DNA of 42,556 nucleotides from Caballeronia terrestris (GTDB taxonomy: Bacteria > Pseudomonadota > Gammaproteobacteria > Burkholderiales > Burkholderiaceae). Shown piece after piece: positions 15,570 to 23,589 of the stretch. Made by a program: the position numbers and the translations under genes. The stretch is taken from the NCBI RefSeq assembly GCF_001544515.1, contig NZ_FCOL02000045.1:1-42556 (forward strand). Reading direction: 5' to 3'. Position 1 is the first letter of the stretch. Every line of letters begins with the position of its first letter. The notes under the pieces were generated by a model. That model ran no database searches. It worked only from the letters and a program-made list of their open reading frames with translations, and had not been told where the DNA came from.

Positions 15570-16496
15570 GTGAAATATTGGTGGGTCAATCAAAACCAGA
15601 CCTATAAGCACGAGGTGAGCGGCGGTTACCTATGGTCGCCGAAGAAAAAGAAGGACGGCAGCCAAAACTATTTTTACGACACGATGACGCAAGTGAAGGT
15701 CGGTGATTTGGTTTTGTCGTTCAGCGACACCCGGATAAAAGCACTCGGAGTTGTGACGTCGCCCGCCGTATCCGCGCCCAAGCCGACGGAATTTGGAAAT
15801 GCCGGCAAGCAATGGTCGGATGAAGGTTGGTTTGTTGAGGTTGAATATCGAGAGTTAGAGAAGACTATCCGGCCCGCAGACCACATGGGGATCTTGGGCG
15901 CGTTGTTGCCCCAGCGCTATTCTCCGTTGCAGGCTAATGGAAACGGCAATCAGGGCGTGTACCTGACAGAATTGCCCGAGGCGATGGCCCAAGCGCTGGG
16001 TGTCCTCATTGGCGCCGAATACGCTTCATTGAAACAGAATGCGAAGAACGCTCCCCTTGAGACTCTCAACGACGAGGCAGAAGCGGAGGTCAAGAGGCGC
16101 ATGGACATCCCTGAAACAGAGAAGATTCAACTTATCAAAGCGCGTCGTGGGCAGGGACTTTTTCGTTCCCGTGTGGAATTATTGGAAAAAGGCTGTCGGC
16201 TCACTGACGTAGTAGAACGTCAACATCTCCGCGCCAGCCATATCAAGCCGTGGTGTAAGTCGACGGACGAGGAAAAGCTCGATGGCAACAACGGATTATT
16301 GTTGTCACCGCACGTCGATCACCTTTTTGACCGCGGCTTTGTCTCTTTTTCGAGCACTGGGACGTTGCTGGTGGCGAAGCAGCTGGCATCCGGTCTTCTT
16401 GCATCATGGCATTTGGACAACACGATTGCGAAAGCTCTTCGACCAGAGCAAGACGAATTCATGGGCTACCACCGCAATAATGTTTTTCTCGGATAA
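15570..16496 (+). CDS. EVE-HNH endonuclease, probable modified-DNA restriction enzyme
   Basis: A 308-aa protein. The N-terminus (YWWVNQNQTYKHEVSGGYLW) is the start of an EVE/PUA-like domain of the kind that flips and reads modified cytosines. The C-terminus is an HNH nuclease with H224 in RASHIKPW, N241 in GNNGLLLS and H251 in DHLFDRGFVSF. Known EVE-HNH enzymes cut DNA carrying 5-methyl- or hydroxymethylcytosine, so a type IV-like restriction role is likely; no methyltransferase is nearby. The start is a GTG at 15570 behind GGAAGGGGG; the open frame reaches back to virB11 but that part is Arg/Cys-rich and poor. It is cargo directly behind the transfer operon. Confidence 0.85.
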   Translation: MKYWWVNQNQTYKHEVSGGYLWSPKKKKDGSQNYFYDTMTQVKVGDLVLSFSDTRIKALGVVTSPAVSAPKPTEFGNAGKQWSDEGWFVEVEYRELEKTIRPADHMGILGALLPQRYSPLQANGNGNQGVYLTELPEAMAQALGVLIGAEYASLKQNAKNAPLETLNDEAEAEVKRRMDIPETEKIQLIKARRGQGLFRSRVELLEKGCRLTDVVERQHLRASHIKPWCKSTDEEKLDGNNGLLLSPHVDHLFDRGFVSFSSTGTLLVAKQLASGLLASWHLDNTIAKALRPEQDEFMGYHRNNVFLG

Positions 16497-16799
16497 AGCC
16501 TGATAGCCCGGGATTCCCTGACAACACCGCCCGGGCGACCAAGAGGGGCCGACTCCACCTGCTGCGCCATCCGACACAACAGGCGCTGCTCGACCCACTG
16601 CCGAAGGACGGGTAGTCGCGGCTCTAATGGCAGGTACCAGAGTGAAACGGCCATGCTGCGCCTTCATTTATGGGCTCGTCGTCGGCCATAGCCGACGCTC
16701 GCGATGCTTCCACTGTGCGGCTGCAGTTCGTCGCTTCGCTGTCGTTCGACTTCCTGCATGAATTTCAAGTGTCAGTTGCGCATTGCCAATTCATGAGAG
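16497..16799. other. Gene-free stretch between EVE-HNH and a leftward pair
   Basis: It holds the GC-rich inverted repeat and no frame I can support. A minus-strand frame at 16466-16654 (LPVLRQWVEQRLLCRMAQQV) is faintly protein-like but has no recognisable family. Confidence 0.4.
16506..16536. repeat. GC-rich inverted repeat after the EVE-HNH gene
   Basis: GCCCGGG (16506-16512) and CCCGGGC (16530-16536) are exact inverted copies with a 17-base loop, 10 bp after the stop. No T-tract follows, so it is not a standard terminator. Confidence 0.4.
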
Positions 16800-17021
16800 T
16801 TATTTGGGATGCCGGCGCATCTTCTGCCGACGCATCCCGATCGCGATCGGTAAGGGCATCGCTTCCAGCTCGTTCGGCATGACGCCGTCCACGCGCTCCA
16901 CCGCGATGACGTAACCATCTTCGGCCGGAACGGAGCAGAGTCCAGTCAGCGGCGGTTGCCGGTCGCCCACGAGCTTCACTTCGATGCGCCCTTGCGCGAT
17001 GTTCATCTCTTCGTCGTTCAC
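16800..17021 (-). CDS. Hypothetical 73-aa protein downstream of DUF29 gene
   Basis: Not recognised. A small soluble protein (IEVKLVGDRQPPLTGLCSVP, then YVIAVERVDGVMPNELEAMP), probably beta-rich, with a very basic end (GMRRQKMRRHPK). A GTG at 17021 overlaps the stop of the upstream DUF29 gene (GTGA), with GGAGGG about 8 bp before it, which indicates translational coupling. An in-frame ATG four codons upstream is an alternative start. The family is unknown. Confidence 0.55.
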   Translation of the reverse strand: MNDEEMNIAQGRIEVKLVGDRQPPLTGLCSVPAEDGYVIAVERVDGVMPNELEAMPLPIAIGMRRQKMRRHPK

Positions 17022-17617
17022 GGCAGTTCCCTCCATCCTTTTTCGTCCGGTAGATAGTAGCCTTCGATCGACAGTATCTGCTCCACGGTCCACGGACAGG
17101 TCTTGGGCATCAGGTCGAAGTTGAGACCTAGTGACTTGTGGACATCGAGCGTTGCGCTCAGCCACGAGTGTTCAATCAGCTCGGGGATTTCCGCGATCAA
17201 ACTGGAGCTATCCTCAATCACGCTCACGATCCACGTTCGGTGCTCGCCAATCTTTTCCTGCCACTGCTGGTTGCGCAACCCCTCGAAGCAATGCCATCTG
17301 AGCATTGTCGGCAGAAGTGACTCCATATGCCATTCCAGCTCGCGGCTCATATGGTGCGGGATATCGCCCACCTCTTCGATAAGATTCTCCAGGTCCAGTT
17401 CGTGAAAGCGCTTTTCGCGCAGCAGTTTGGCCTGATGTGTCGCCCACGCCGCGAAGTCTTGCTTGTAGCCGGTAGTCATTGCTCTCTCCTTCATCACTTC
17501 GGGAAAAGGTCGTAGTTGCGCGAAGCCTTCGGCGGTCCGCTCCGGGTTGTCCGGGTCGGCGGCAATACCGCGCTGGATAGCGGCCTCTTCTTCATCGGTC
17601 GGGCGCCGAATCTTCAT
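17018..17617 (-). CDS. DUF29-family protein with BrnA-like N-terminal segment
   Basis: A 199-aa product. Residues 47-199 are a DUF29 domain (YKQDFAAWATHQAKLLREKR, then the family core FHELDLENLIEEVGDI and LIEHSWLSATLDVHK); its function is unknown. Residues 1-45 contain EEEAAIQRGIAADPDNPE and FAQLRPFPEV, the pattern of the N-terminus of BrnA antitoxins. Both the first ATG (GGGGAG upstream) and the internal ATG at 17479 (GAAGGAGAG upstream) have good ribosome binding sites. The gene may therefore be a fusion, or a truncated brnA reading into an independently translated DUF29 gene. It is coupled to the 73-aa gene downstream. Confidence 0.75.
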   Translation of the reverse strand: MKIRRPTDEEEAAIQRGIAADPDNPERTAEGFAQLRPFPEVMKERAMTTGYKQDFAAWATHQAKLLREKRFHELDLENLIEEVGDIPHHMSRELEWHMESLLPTMLRWHCFEGLRNQQWQEKIGEHRTWIVSVIEDSSSLIAEIPELIEHSWLSATLDVHKSLGLNFDLMPKTCPWTVEQILSIEGYYLPDEKGWRELP

Positions 17618-17809
17618 AACTATGACTCCCCTAGCTTGGGCACTGAACCATTCTACTGGCGGCAGTTGCTCGGCAAAACCGCTGTCGCCACAAACAGCAG
17701 TTGCGATACCATTTACCTAGCGGCGGAACCCGGGAGTGAGCCGCGAGATGCTTCGACCCGGCTAAGGTCGTGGTACTGGCGGGGCCGCTCTTCGCACATT
17801 GATCACACG

Positions 17810-18004
17810 ATGAACGCCGCCGAACACATCGCAACAACTGGGGAAGTGATGCGGGCAGAGCGCCACAGATTTAAAGCCGAACGTCTGAAGCTCGAAGCCG
17901 AACGGCAGAAGCGAGACCGTGAAGACCGCTGGATGAGCATGGCCGCGATCATCATCAGTATCGCGACAACTGCGGATATCGCGATGCATATCTTTCACCG
18001 CTAA
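17810..18004 (+). CDS. Small coiled-coil/membrane protein (64 aa)
   Basis: Residues 8-40 are a charged helix (RAERHRFKAERLKLEAERQK) likely to form a coiled coil. Residues 42-61 are hydrophobic (MAAIIISIATTADIAMHIF), a single C-terminal TM or tail anchor. The frame is open to 17516 but the upstream part overlaps the DUF29 leader and reads poorly; the ATG at 17810 is the best start, with a weak ribosome binding site. It is first of a run of similar small genes (17.8-19.2 kb). Function unknown. Confidence 0.5.
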   Translation: MNAAEHIATTGEVMRAERHRFKAERLKLEAERQKRDREDRWMSMAAIIISIATTADIAMHIFHR

Positions 18005-18025
18005 CGGGGCATCGGGAGTTCGGAC

Positions 18026-18304
18026 ATGGGCGCCACGACTGAAGAGTTCAAGGCTGAATTAAGAGCGCAAGAAGCAGAGCGAGAAGCGAAGTGGGAGCAG
18101 CGGGAACGCGAGAGGCAGGCAGAACGCGAGCGTACGGAAGCAGAGTATCAGCGCAAGAATCGTCGGAGCTGGCGAATTCTCTGGACAATGCTTGCCGTCG
18201 AGTGTTCGTTCATCCTTTATCTGGCTGGCCCGACCATCATTCGTGTGCTGATCCGAGCGACCCGAGACTGGCAAGCGCTCTTTCACTCGTTTCCGAATCC
18301 ATAA
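18026..18304 (+). CDS. Small coiled-coil/membrane protein (92 aa)
   Basis: Residues 5-47 are an almost uninterrupted Glu/Arg helix (QRERERQAERERTEAEYQRK), then a TM segment (LWTMLAVECSFILYLAGPTI) and the tail IRVLIRATRDWQALFH. The tail is nearly the same as in the next gene (INILIKATAEWRALFH), so the two are paralogous at the C-terminus. It lies 21 bp behind the 64-aa gene and 27 bp ahead of the next one, suggesting an operon. Family not recognised. Confidence 0.6.
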   Translation: MGATTEEFKAELRAQEAEREAKWEQRERERQAERERTEAEYQRKNRRSWRILWTMLAVECSFILYLAGPTIIRVLIRATRDWQALFHSFPNP

Positions 18305-18331
18305 CCGACCACTTCGGCGAGGAGGGCGACC

Positions 18332-18640
18332 ATGCCGACCGATGAAGAGCGCATGCAGCGATCAGGCGATACCGTGGACGAGATTCACGAGACCGTGCAG
18401 CGCATGATCGAGGACAACAAGCGCTGGAACAAAGCGCGGGAAGCCGAACGCGAGGCCGAGTTGGTCTACAGAGAGAAGCACGGCGGAAAATCGAAGGATG
18501 AGGTTTGGTTCAAATGGATTGTCGGCGTGCCTGTCGCTCTGTTCGTGCTTGCGTTCCTCGTGTTTATGTACGCGATCCTGCCCATAATCATCAACATACT
18601 CATCAAAGCGACCGCGGAATGGCGCGCCCTGTTTCACTGA
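18332..18640 (+). CDS. Small coiled-coil/membrane protein (102 aa)
   Basis: An N-terminal charged helix (ETVQRMIEDNKRWNKAREAE), a basic stretch KHGGKSKDEVWFKW, then a long TM segment (VGVPVALFVLAFLVFMYAIL, continuing PIIINIL) and the conserved tail ATAEWRALFH. GGAGGG 7 bp upstream supports the start. A frameshifted homologue lies at 27.2 kb behind the helicase gene. The layout recalls small membrane-anchored partners in operons of unknown function; no enzymatic motif. Confidence 0.65.
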   Translation: MPTDEERMQRSGDTVDEIHETVQRMIEDNKRWNKAREAEREAELVYREKHGGKSKDEVWFKWIVGVPVALFVLAFLVFMYAILPIIINILIKATAEWRALFH

Positions 18641-18686
18641 CCAATCTTATCCACAGTTTTTGTGCATAAACCTGTGAGTAACCGAC

Positions 18687-19208
18687 ATGGACACGCTCAA
18701 ATTTGCGCTTGCGCTGGAAGCCGAAGGGATGGAGCCGAAGCACGCCAGCATCATCGCTCATGAAATGTACGCAATCTACGCGCACTCGGTGCTGGGCGGA
18801 AAGTACAGAGAGATAGACTACGGGGACTTCGACGAGCTGAGCGCAAGGGCGAAAGCCGTGAGAGATAAGAAGCAAGCGATGGAAGACGCGTTGCGCAAGA
18901 TGAACGACGAAATGGAGCAAGAGCGAGAAGCCCGAGAAGCCGAACAAGCTAAGTGGCGGCAGGAGCAACAGGCCCGAGAGGCAGAGAGCGCGGCAGCGCA
19001 GGAAAGCATTCGCGAGACAACAGCTTACCTGAAGGTGCGGCTAGAGCTGAACCAGGAGCAGAAACGACTCGACTTCGTGCTGGAGCACGGCTCGCCGATG
19101 GAGCGCGATGGTCAGTTCCGCTATCACGGCTGGCCGCACCTTGGCTGGTTCAAGACTCAGCGCGCAGCGATCGACGCGGCAGTCAAATACCCACCCGAAG
19201 GAGAGTAG
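18687..19208 (+). CDS. Coiled-coil protein, 173 aa, unknown
   Basis: The N-terminal 45 residues (KFALALEAEGMEPKHASIIA, HEMYAIYAHSVLGG) look globular and helical. Residues 48-125 are a long coiled coil rich in Glu, Arg, Ala and Gln (KWRQEQQAREAESAAAQESI). The C-terminus has a short motif-like stretch FRYHGWPHLGWFKTQRAAID. No TM helix, unlike its three neighbours. The start region resembles phage coiled-coil DUF1640-type proteins, but I would not assign a family. It is last of the small-gene run before the IS remnants. Confidence 0.6.
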   Translation: MDTLKFALALEAEGMEPKHASIIAHEMYAIYAHSVLGGKYREIDYGDFDELSARAKAVRDKKQAMEDALRKMNDEMEQEREAREAEQAKWRQEQQAREAESAAAQESIRETTAYLKVRLELNQEQKRLDFVLEHGSPMERDGQFRYHGWPHLGWFKTQRAAIDAAVKYPPEGE

Positions 19209-19258
19209 GTGTGAAGCCCCATATGTTCCGTATGTCGTCATCACTCGGATGAGGCTTC

Positions 19259-19612
19259 ACGAACGTCGCTTGGGGACGACGCTGCCGCTCCAAAACTGCG
19301 GCGCCGCCGTTACCCTGGACGCAAGCCGCTCGACAATCGTGCAGTGCTGACGGGCATCCTCTTCATCTTGCAGACGGGCCTACGGTTGGACCGACTATCG
19401 AGTGAGATGGGCTACGGGAGCGGTATGAGTTGCTGGTGCCGCCTGGGTCGCTGGCAGCAGGCGGGCGTCTGGGACCAGTCGCACGAGTTGCTGCTTGCGC
19501 GGTTACGTGCCGCCGACCGAATCGACTGGTCCCGCGTCATCGTCGACTCCTCTTCAATCCGTGCTGTCGGCTCAGGTCAAAAGCGGGACCGAATCCCACA
19601 GACCGCGTGCGT
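19259..19612 (+). pseudogene. IS5-family transposase fragment
   Basis: The frame reads RRRYPGRKPLDNRAVLTGIL, EMGYGSGMSCWCRLGRWQQA and ADRIDWSRVIVDSSSIRAVG, the N-terminal third of an IS5-family transposase including the first catalytic Asp region (DWSRxxxDSSS). A one-base deletion near 19581 shifts the frame; the other frame continues with GPNPTDR as expected. Homology stops at about 19612, and the N-terminal start and all of the C-terminus are missing. It is a non-functional remnant. Confidence 0.8.
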
Positions 19613-19834
19613 TTTAGCAGAAACGAAACTGCGTGCGAAACAGTGCCCCTATGCACGTATGCCTATGAACGTGGTTTTTGCAAGCACTTTCGCTTAGGTC
19701 GATGCGCTCGAATTCTGCGAGCAAACGGAAAACCGAAAAAAACAGCGGCGGTCACACGATTGGCTGTCTGTTTCCGTGGCCTCATGCCCGCTAGTTGCCC
19801 TGCATCATTGAATTGGCACCCCGAGTATGTTTAG

Positions 19835-20899
19835 ATGCAGGTCATGGGAAAGATGAATCTGACCGAGACCGAACGCGACCAACTGCTGTCCGCGGCGCTC
19901 AGCCGAACAGTGCGTGCGGCGGACGTACGACGCGCGAAGTTGATCCTGATGCTCGAGGACGGCGAATCGCGCGACAGCATCATGCGCACTCTGGGTTGCG
20001 ACTCGCGTTTCATCGCGCGCTGGTCGGGGCGCTTTCTTAGCGAGCGACTCGCCGGCATGTATGCGCGGCACCCCGGGCGGGCTCCCAAGCAGCCGCCAGC
20101 CAAGCTTGAGGCGCGGGTGCTCAATCGCACTCTCAAGCACAAACCCGCCGACGGCTCGACACACTGGAGCAGCTACAAGCTCGCGGCAGAGCTGGGCGAC
20201 GTGTCGGTCTCGGCCGTGCAGCGCATTTGGCGCAAGCACGGCATCAAGCCGCAACAACTCGAGCGGCACATGGTCTCCAACGACCCGGACTTTGAGACCA
20301 AAGCGGCCGATGTGATCGGGCTTTACCTGAACCCGCCGGCGCACGCAGCGGTGTTCTGCGTGGACGAGAAGACCGCGATTCGAGCACTCGACCGCAAAGA
20401 CCGGATGCTGCCGCTGTCGCCGGGGCGCGCCGAGAGTCACGGCTTCGAGTACAAGCGCAACGGCACGCTCAGCCTGTTCGCGGCGTTCAATACTGCGACA
20501 GGCGAAGTGCTGGGCAAAACGGCGGCGAGCCACACCAGCGAACAGCGTTGTCGCAGATGACATGGATTTCTCTGCGTTTGGGCTGGCTGGCCACGACGTC
20601 GGTTAGGAACGCCACAAACCGTCAGCAGCCACAAGACGCGGCGGGTCACCGACTTTCTCAACGCGCATCGCAACGTTCGTCTGCATTTCACGCCGACGTA
20701 CTCGTCGTGGCTCAACCAAGTCGAAAACTGGTTCTCGCGCATCCAGCGTGATGTGATCGCCCGCGGCATCTTCACTTCAGTAAAAGATCTGGATCGCAAA
20801 CTCATGCACTACATCCGCGAGCACAACAAAAATCCGAAGCCGATCAAGTGGAAGTATGACGATCCTTCACGTCGAATCCGCCCAGTGCCAAATCAATGA
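19835..20899 (+). pseudogene. IS630-family transposase, disrupted by an internal inversion
   Basis: The N-terminal part (241 codons) has the helix-turn-helix region (RRAKLILMLEDGESRDSIMR) and the first catalytic Asp in AVFCVDEKTAI. Reading then stops at 20558. From 20621 the third part continues in another frame with VSSHKTRRVTDFLNAHRNVR and the catalytic Glu in SSWLNQVENWF, to a stop at 20899. The missing middle is present but on the opposite strand (20548-20618): its reverse complement encodes FVAFLTDVVASQPKRREIHV followed by ICDN, which holds the second catalytic Asp. It is inactive unless re-inverted. Confidence 0.88.
20548..20618 (-). other. 71-bp inverted segment inside the IS630 transposase
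   Basis: The reverse complement of these 71 bases translates as 23 codons in line with the missing transposase segment and ends in ICDN, the second catalytic motif. Two extra bases (CG, 20546-20547) lie at the left junction and one extra C at the right, three in total, so the length between the flanking parts stays a multiple of three. Confidence 0.82.
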
Positions 20900-20911
20900 C
20901 GCAGTCGACTA

Positions 20912-21273
20912 GACGGCATCACCCTCTTTGCCTTTGCAGACGTTGAGCGCCCTTATTCAGGCGACCGTTTCTCGGTCAAGTCACGCCTTTTGTAGCTAAT
21001 CTGGTCAGATCGGCAAGCGTGGATTTCATCTCGCACCGTCAGTGATATTCCTATGCTTCTCATAGAAGGCGGAAGCAACTCGCTGAAGCCCTGTGCTTGG
21101 TCGAAGGATCCGCGCTTCGTTCACGGCCGTCTTGACGCGTGGAGAGCCCTTTTTTGCGGGCTGCCGAGCTAGAGGGTATTGCGTGGAATGAAAACGGAAG
21201 GCCCACCGTACTCTTTCCGAAAGCAAGAAGAAAAAACGGCCGTGGTCTTCGGTCTCGATGCGCCCCGGCGGCA
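20912..21273. other. Gene-free stretch between IS630 and the peptidase-like gene
   Basis: No coding region can be supported. A minus-strand frame here is partly an out-of-frame shadow of the neighbouring gene. A short AGCCC/GGGCT inverted pair at 21145-21162 lies on the downstream side of the 696-aa gene, without a T-tract. Confidence 0.45.
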
Positions 21274-23364
21274 TCATCTCCGCGGCTCGATAGACAGATG
21301 ATCTCGTGATGCGTGGAAAATTGACTGGAACCGCCGCAATGCATTTTGCAATAGCTCCGCCGTGTTCGTATAGTCGCCGCTGTATCGCCCGGACTTGGAA
21401 TTGATGATCCAGCCCGACGACGTCCGCTTCAACTCGCCCGCTATCCGAGCCGGTTTGAACCCAGTAAGACATGGATGCCCCATCTTATCAATTTCTTCCC
21501 CTATCAGCAGCGTACCATTACGATCGATGGTCCATATCAGATACGAATTTTCATCATCTAAGCTGATCTGTGGAAACTTTGCTTCCAGCGACTCGTCTAT
21601 CGATTCATAGAAGCGCTCCGCAGAACCATTGTTGAGGATTTGACCGTCGCGAATCTCGGATTCCTTAAGATAACGCGGCGCTCTCGGTTCGCCGTATGTT
21701 CTGTTGAGGTGGTCGAGAACCCCATCGTCGGAAGGTCGGAGGCGCCTCAGGAAAGAGCTGAAGAACGATTGACTAACGGCCTCTATCGCTTGCAGCGCCT
21801 TTGGGGAAGCAGCGTATTTGAGAAGTTCTAGAATGGCGTCGGCCTCAATCTTGTTCCTGATAAGGACAGCGGAAACGGCATGTCCTTGGGGGATATCCGT
21901 GGCATCTATGAGTATTGTGAAGGCGGGTCGCGCTTTATATCGGAAGTCTGCAATCCATTGAAATCGTGCGTAGCTACCGGTCAGGAAGCGCAGCTTTTCG
22001 GCCTGTCGCTCCGCTAGTTCGCCGGCAGAAACATTGATTTCGTTACCGTCTGTATCGACGAACACGCGCTCTGGCTTGAAGCCCATCAGTGATCGTTTGA
22101 AGTCCGAGATCTCCGTTAAACGCACCTCATAGGACAGCTGGTTTTGGAGGGCGGAGAAATCACGCGACCCGCTTTCTAGCCCGAGCCGCACCACCTCTTT
22201 CTCGTACACGTCGACGATGGTATTACAGGTGTTGAGCGCATATGATGGCGGCAGTCGCACTTTCTGATGTGTAGCAGATATTAGGAAGTTGGGAACTAAG
22301 ACCTCATGAGGCTGCTTCCATTTTCCCTCGTCGTCTTTCTCTTGGAGGACTAAGCCCCACTCGTGCGTCACACCGGCCGGACAGGCGAAATCACTCAACG
22401 CGGCGATACGCGCACGCGCAAATGGGCCAAGTCGATCATCGTGGACATATAAGGCCTGTTCCGCCACACCTATCTTATAGCCTAGGATGGAAACCGCATG
22501 TCCCGCTTTTAGCGTCAGCGTGTTGTCGTCACTAACTCCGAAGACATCAGCGCCTAGGATCAGGGGCAATCCGCTGTCGATATAGCATTTCACTGTCTCG
22601 AACAACTCATCTTGCCTGACACGATGAAGGGACTCCGTATGGTGACGCAGGCCTTCAACATCCAGTGCGCGGAGGATTTGCTTATTTGACAGCTCTTTGT
22701 TTGGGAAGCTATTACTTGAGCCTTCTATGAAATTGATGGCATTCGTCGTGATTTCACTGCAAGAAGGAATGCTACGAATCGGACGCCACGCCAATGCATT
22801 AAGCGCTGACCAAATTGAGGTCGTCGCGCAGGCGGAGACCACCTTGTCCTGCTCCTGAAAAGCGATAGAGTCAATGTAAAGATCAATGCCGAACAGATTG
22901 ACTTGATAACGCCGCGTCAGAGCTTTCTTCGCTGCGTTCTCGTTGATGCTGTCGTAATGCCTTAGACATGTCTTGCCGATGAATGTCCTAGGCAACGGCT
23001 TCACAATCATGAAGCCTAGATAACCCTGCTGAAGGCTTGTCAGTGATTCAGAGTCTCCTTCTGCGAGTAGGTCATCTATTCGTCGGTGGTCGAGCTCCCA
23101 ATAGAAGAAGTGCAAGCGGGCGCACTTATGACCGATACTGCTAAACCGCTTCACATAGTACCTTGAATAATCCTCAAGATAGTCCTTATCAACATACTCG
23201 AATTCGAGCAACACTGAGTTCGCATTCAAGTCCGAGAGGTAACGAAAGATATAATCGACTTGCTTTTTTTTGAAGATATCGGGGAAGTCCGAGCCGAAGC
23301 ATTCTTTGACTAGGTTACTTAGTGTCGACTTGCCAAACTCGCAAACAAGGAAAGGGCTGGTCAT
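21274..23364 (-). CDS. Putative papain/C39-like cysteine peptidase, 696 aa
   Basis: I know no named family for the whole protein. Its middle shows a papain-fold catalytic pattern: Q172 and C179 in QEQDKVVSACATTSIWSALN (Gln seven residues before Cys), H289 in LKAGHAVSILGY, and D309 in ALYVHDDRLGPFAR, like C39-type peptidases. The N-terminal 165 residues and the C-terminal half have no motif I can name. The last 80 residues (SYLIWTIDRNGTLLIGEE, GHPCLTGFKPARIAGELK, WIINSKSGRYSG) look like a separate domain. No signal peptide or TM, so cytoplasmic. GC is visibly lower than in the transfer genes. The ATG has no ribosome binding site and lies 11 bp behind a terminator. Confidence 0.7.
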   Translation of the reverse strand: MTSPFLVCEFGKSTLSNLVKECFGSDFPDIFKKKQVDYIFRYLSDLNANSVLLEFEYVDKDYLEDYSRYYVKRFSSIGHKCARLHFFYWELDHRRIDDLLAEGDSESLTSLQQGYLGFMIVKPLPRTFIGKTCLRHYDSINENAAKKALTRRYQVNLFGIDLYIDSIAFQEQDKVVSACATTSIWSALNALAWRPIRSIPSCSEITTNAINFIEGSSNSFPNKELSNKQILRALDVEGLRHHTESLHRVRQDELFETVKCYIDSGLPLILGADVFGVSDDNTLTLKAGHAVSILGYKIGVAEQALYVHDDRLGPFARARIAALSDFACPAGVTHEWGLVLQEKDDEGKWKQPHEVLVPNFLISATHQKVRLPPSYALNTCNTIVDVYEKEVVRLGLESGSRDFSALQNQLSYEVRLTEISDFKRSLMGFKPERVFVDTDGNEINVSAGELAERQAEKLRFLTGSYARFQWIADFRYKARPAFTILIDATDIPQGHAVSAVLIRNKIEADAILELLKYAASPKALQAIEAVSQSFFSSFLRRLRPSDDGVLDHLNRTYGEPRAPRYLKESEIRDGQILNNGSAERFYESIDESLEAKFPQISLDDENSYLIWTIDRNGTLLIGEEIDKMGHPCLTGFKPARIAGELKRTSSGWIINSKSGRYSGDYTNTAELLQNALRRFQSIFHASRDHLSIEPRR

Positions 23365-23374
23365 TTCGGGAAGA

Positions 23375-23403
23375 CAAAAAAATAGCAGCCTTGCGGCTGC
23401 TAC
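23375..23403 (-). terminator. Rho-independent terminator or attenuator (leftward)
   Basis: Read leftward: an 8-bp perfect stem (23383-23390 with 23395-23402, loop of 4) followed at once by seven T (23382-23376). It lies between the 54-aa gene and the start of the 696-aa gene in the same direction, so it ends the small transcript or limits read-through into the large gene. Confidence 0.85.
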
Positions 23404-23424
23404 TTGCTAGGTGCAGAGGTCGAC

Positions 23425-23589
23425 TCAGAGACTGTAAGTGCGCGACAGTGCTTCACCACTGACGAATTTGCGGCTAGCTTGGTCTTCGAAACGCTTTTCC
23501 GCTTCGGACACACACTTTCGCAGGTCGGCGATCTTGGTATCGTTGACAGTTGACCTTCGAGCAGCGGCGATCAATTCGACGACGGTCAT
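23425..23589 (-). CDS. Small protein (54 aa) upstream of the peptidase-like gene
   Basis: The frame is open from 23679, but the ATG at 23589 has a strong GGGAGG 7 bp before it and gives MTVVELIAAARRSTVNDTKI, a charged helix (RKCVSEAEKRFEDQASRKF) and the end ALSRTYSL. It is helical, soluble and not recognised. It is co-oriented with the 696-aa gene, with the terminator between them. It could be a partner, an antitoxin-like regulator or a leader peptide. The short distance argues for a functional link; no more can be said. Confidence 0.6.
   Translation of the reverse strand: MTVVELIAAARRSTVNDTKIADLRKCVSEAEKRFEDQASRKFVSGEALSRTYSL

Larger units (their letters stand above)
19792..20911 (+). mobile_element. 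IS630-family insertion sequence
   Basis: About 1.1 kb. Imperfect terminal inverted repeats: CTGCATCATTGAATTGGCAC at 19800-19819 matches, 18 of 20, the reverse complement of 20885-20904. Just outside, both ends read GT and then TA (TA at 19792-19793 and 20910-20911), as expected for IS630 elements, which insert at and duplicate TA. The right repeat overlaps the transposase stop codon. It has landed about 180 bp behind the IS5 remnant. Confidence 0.82.

Noticed and set aside
21026..21472. Minus-strand frame of 148 codons beside the 696-aa gene
   Set aside because: It overlaps the C-terminus of the peptidase-like gene out of frame, has no ribosome binding site and no recognisable motif.
21274..23364. 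P-loop ATPase, because the N-terminus contains FGKSTLSNLV
   Set aside because: The full G-x(4)-G-K-S/T loop is missing and no Walker B follows; the papain-type residues are better supported.
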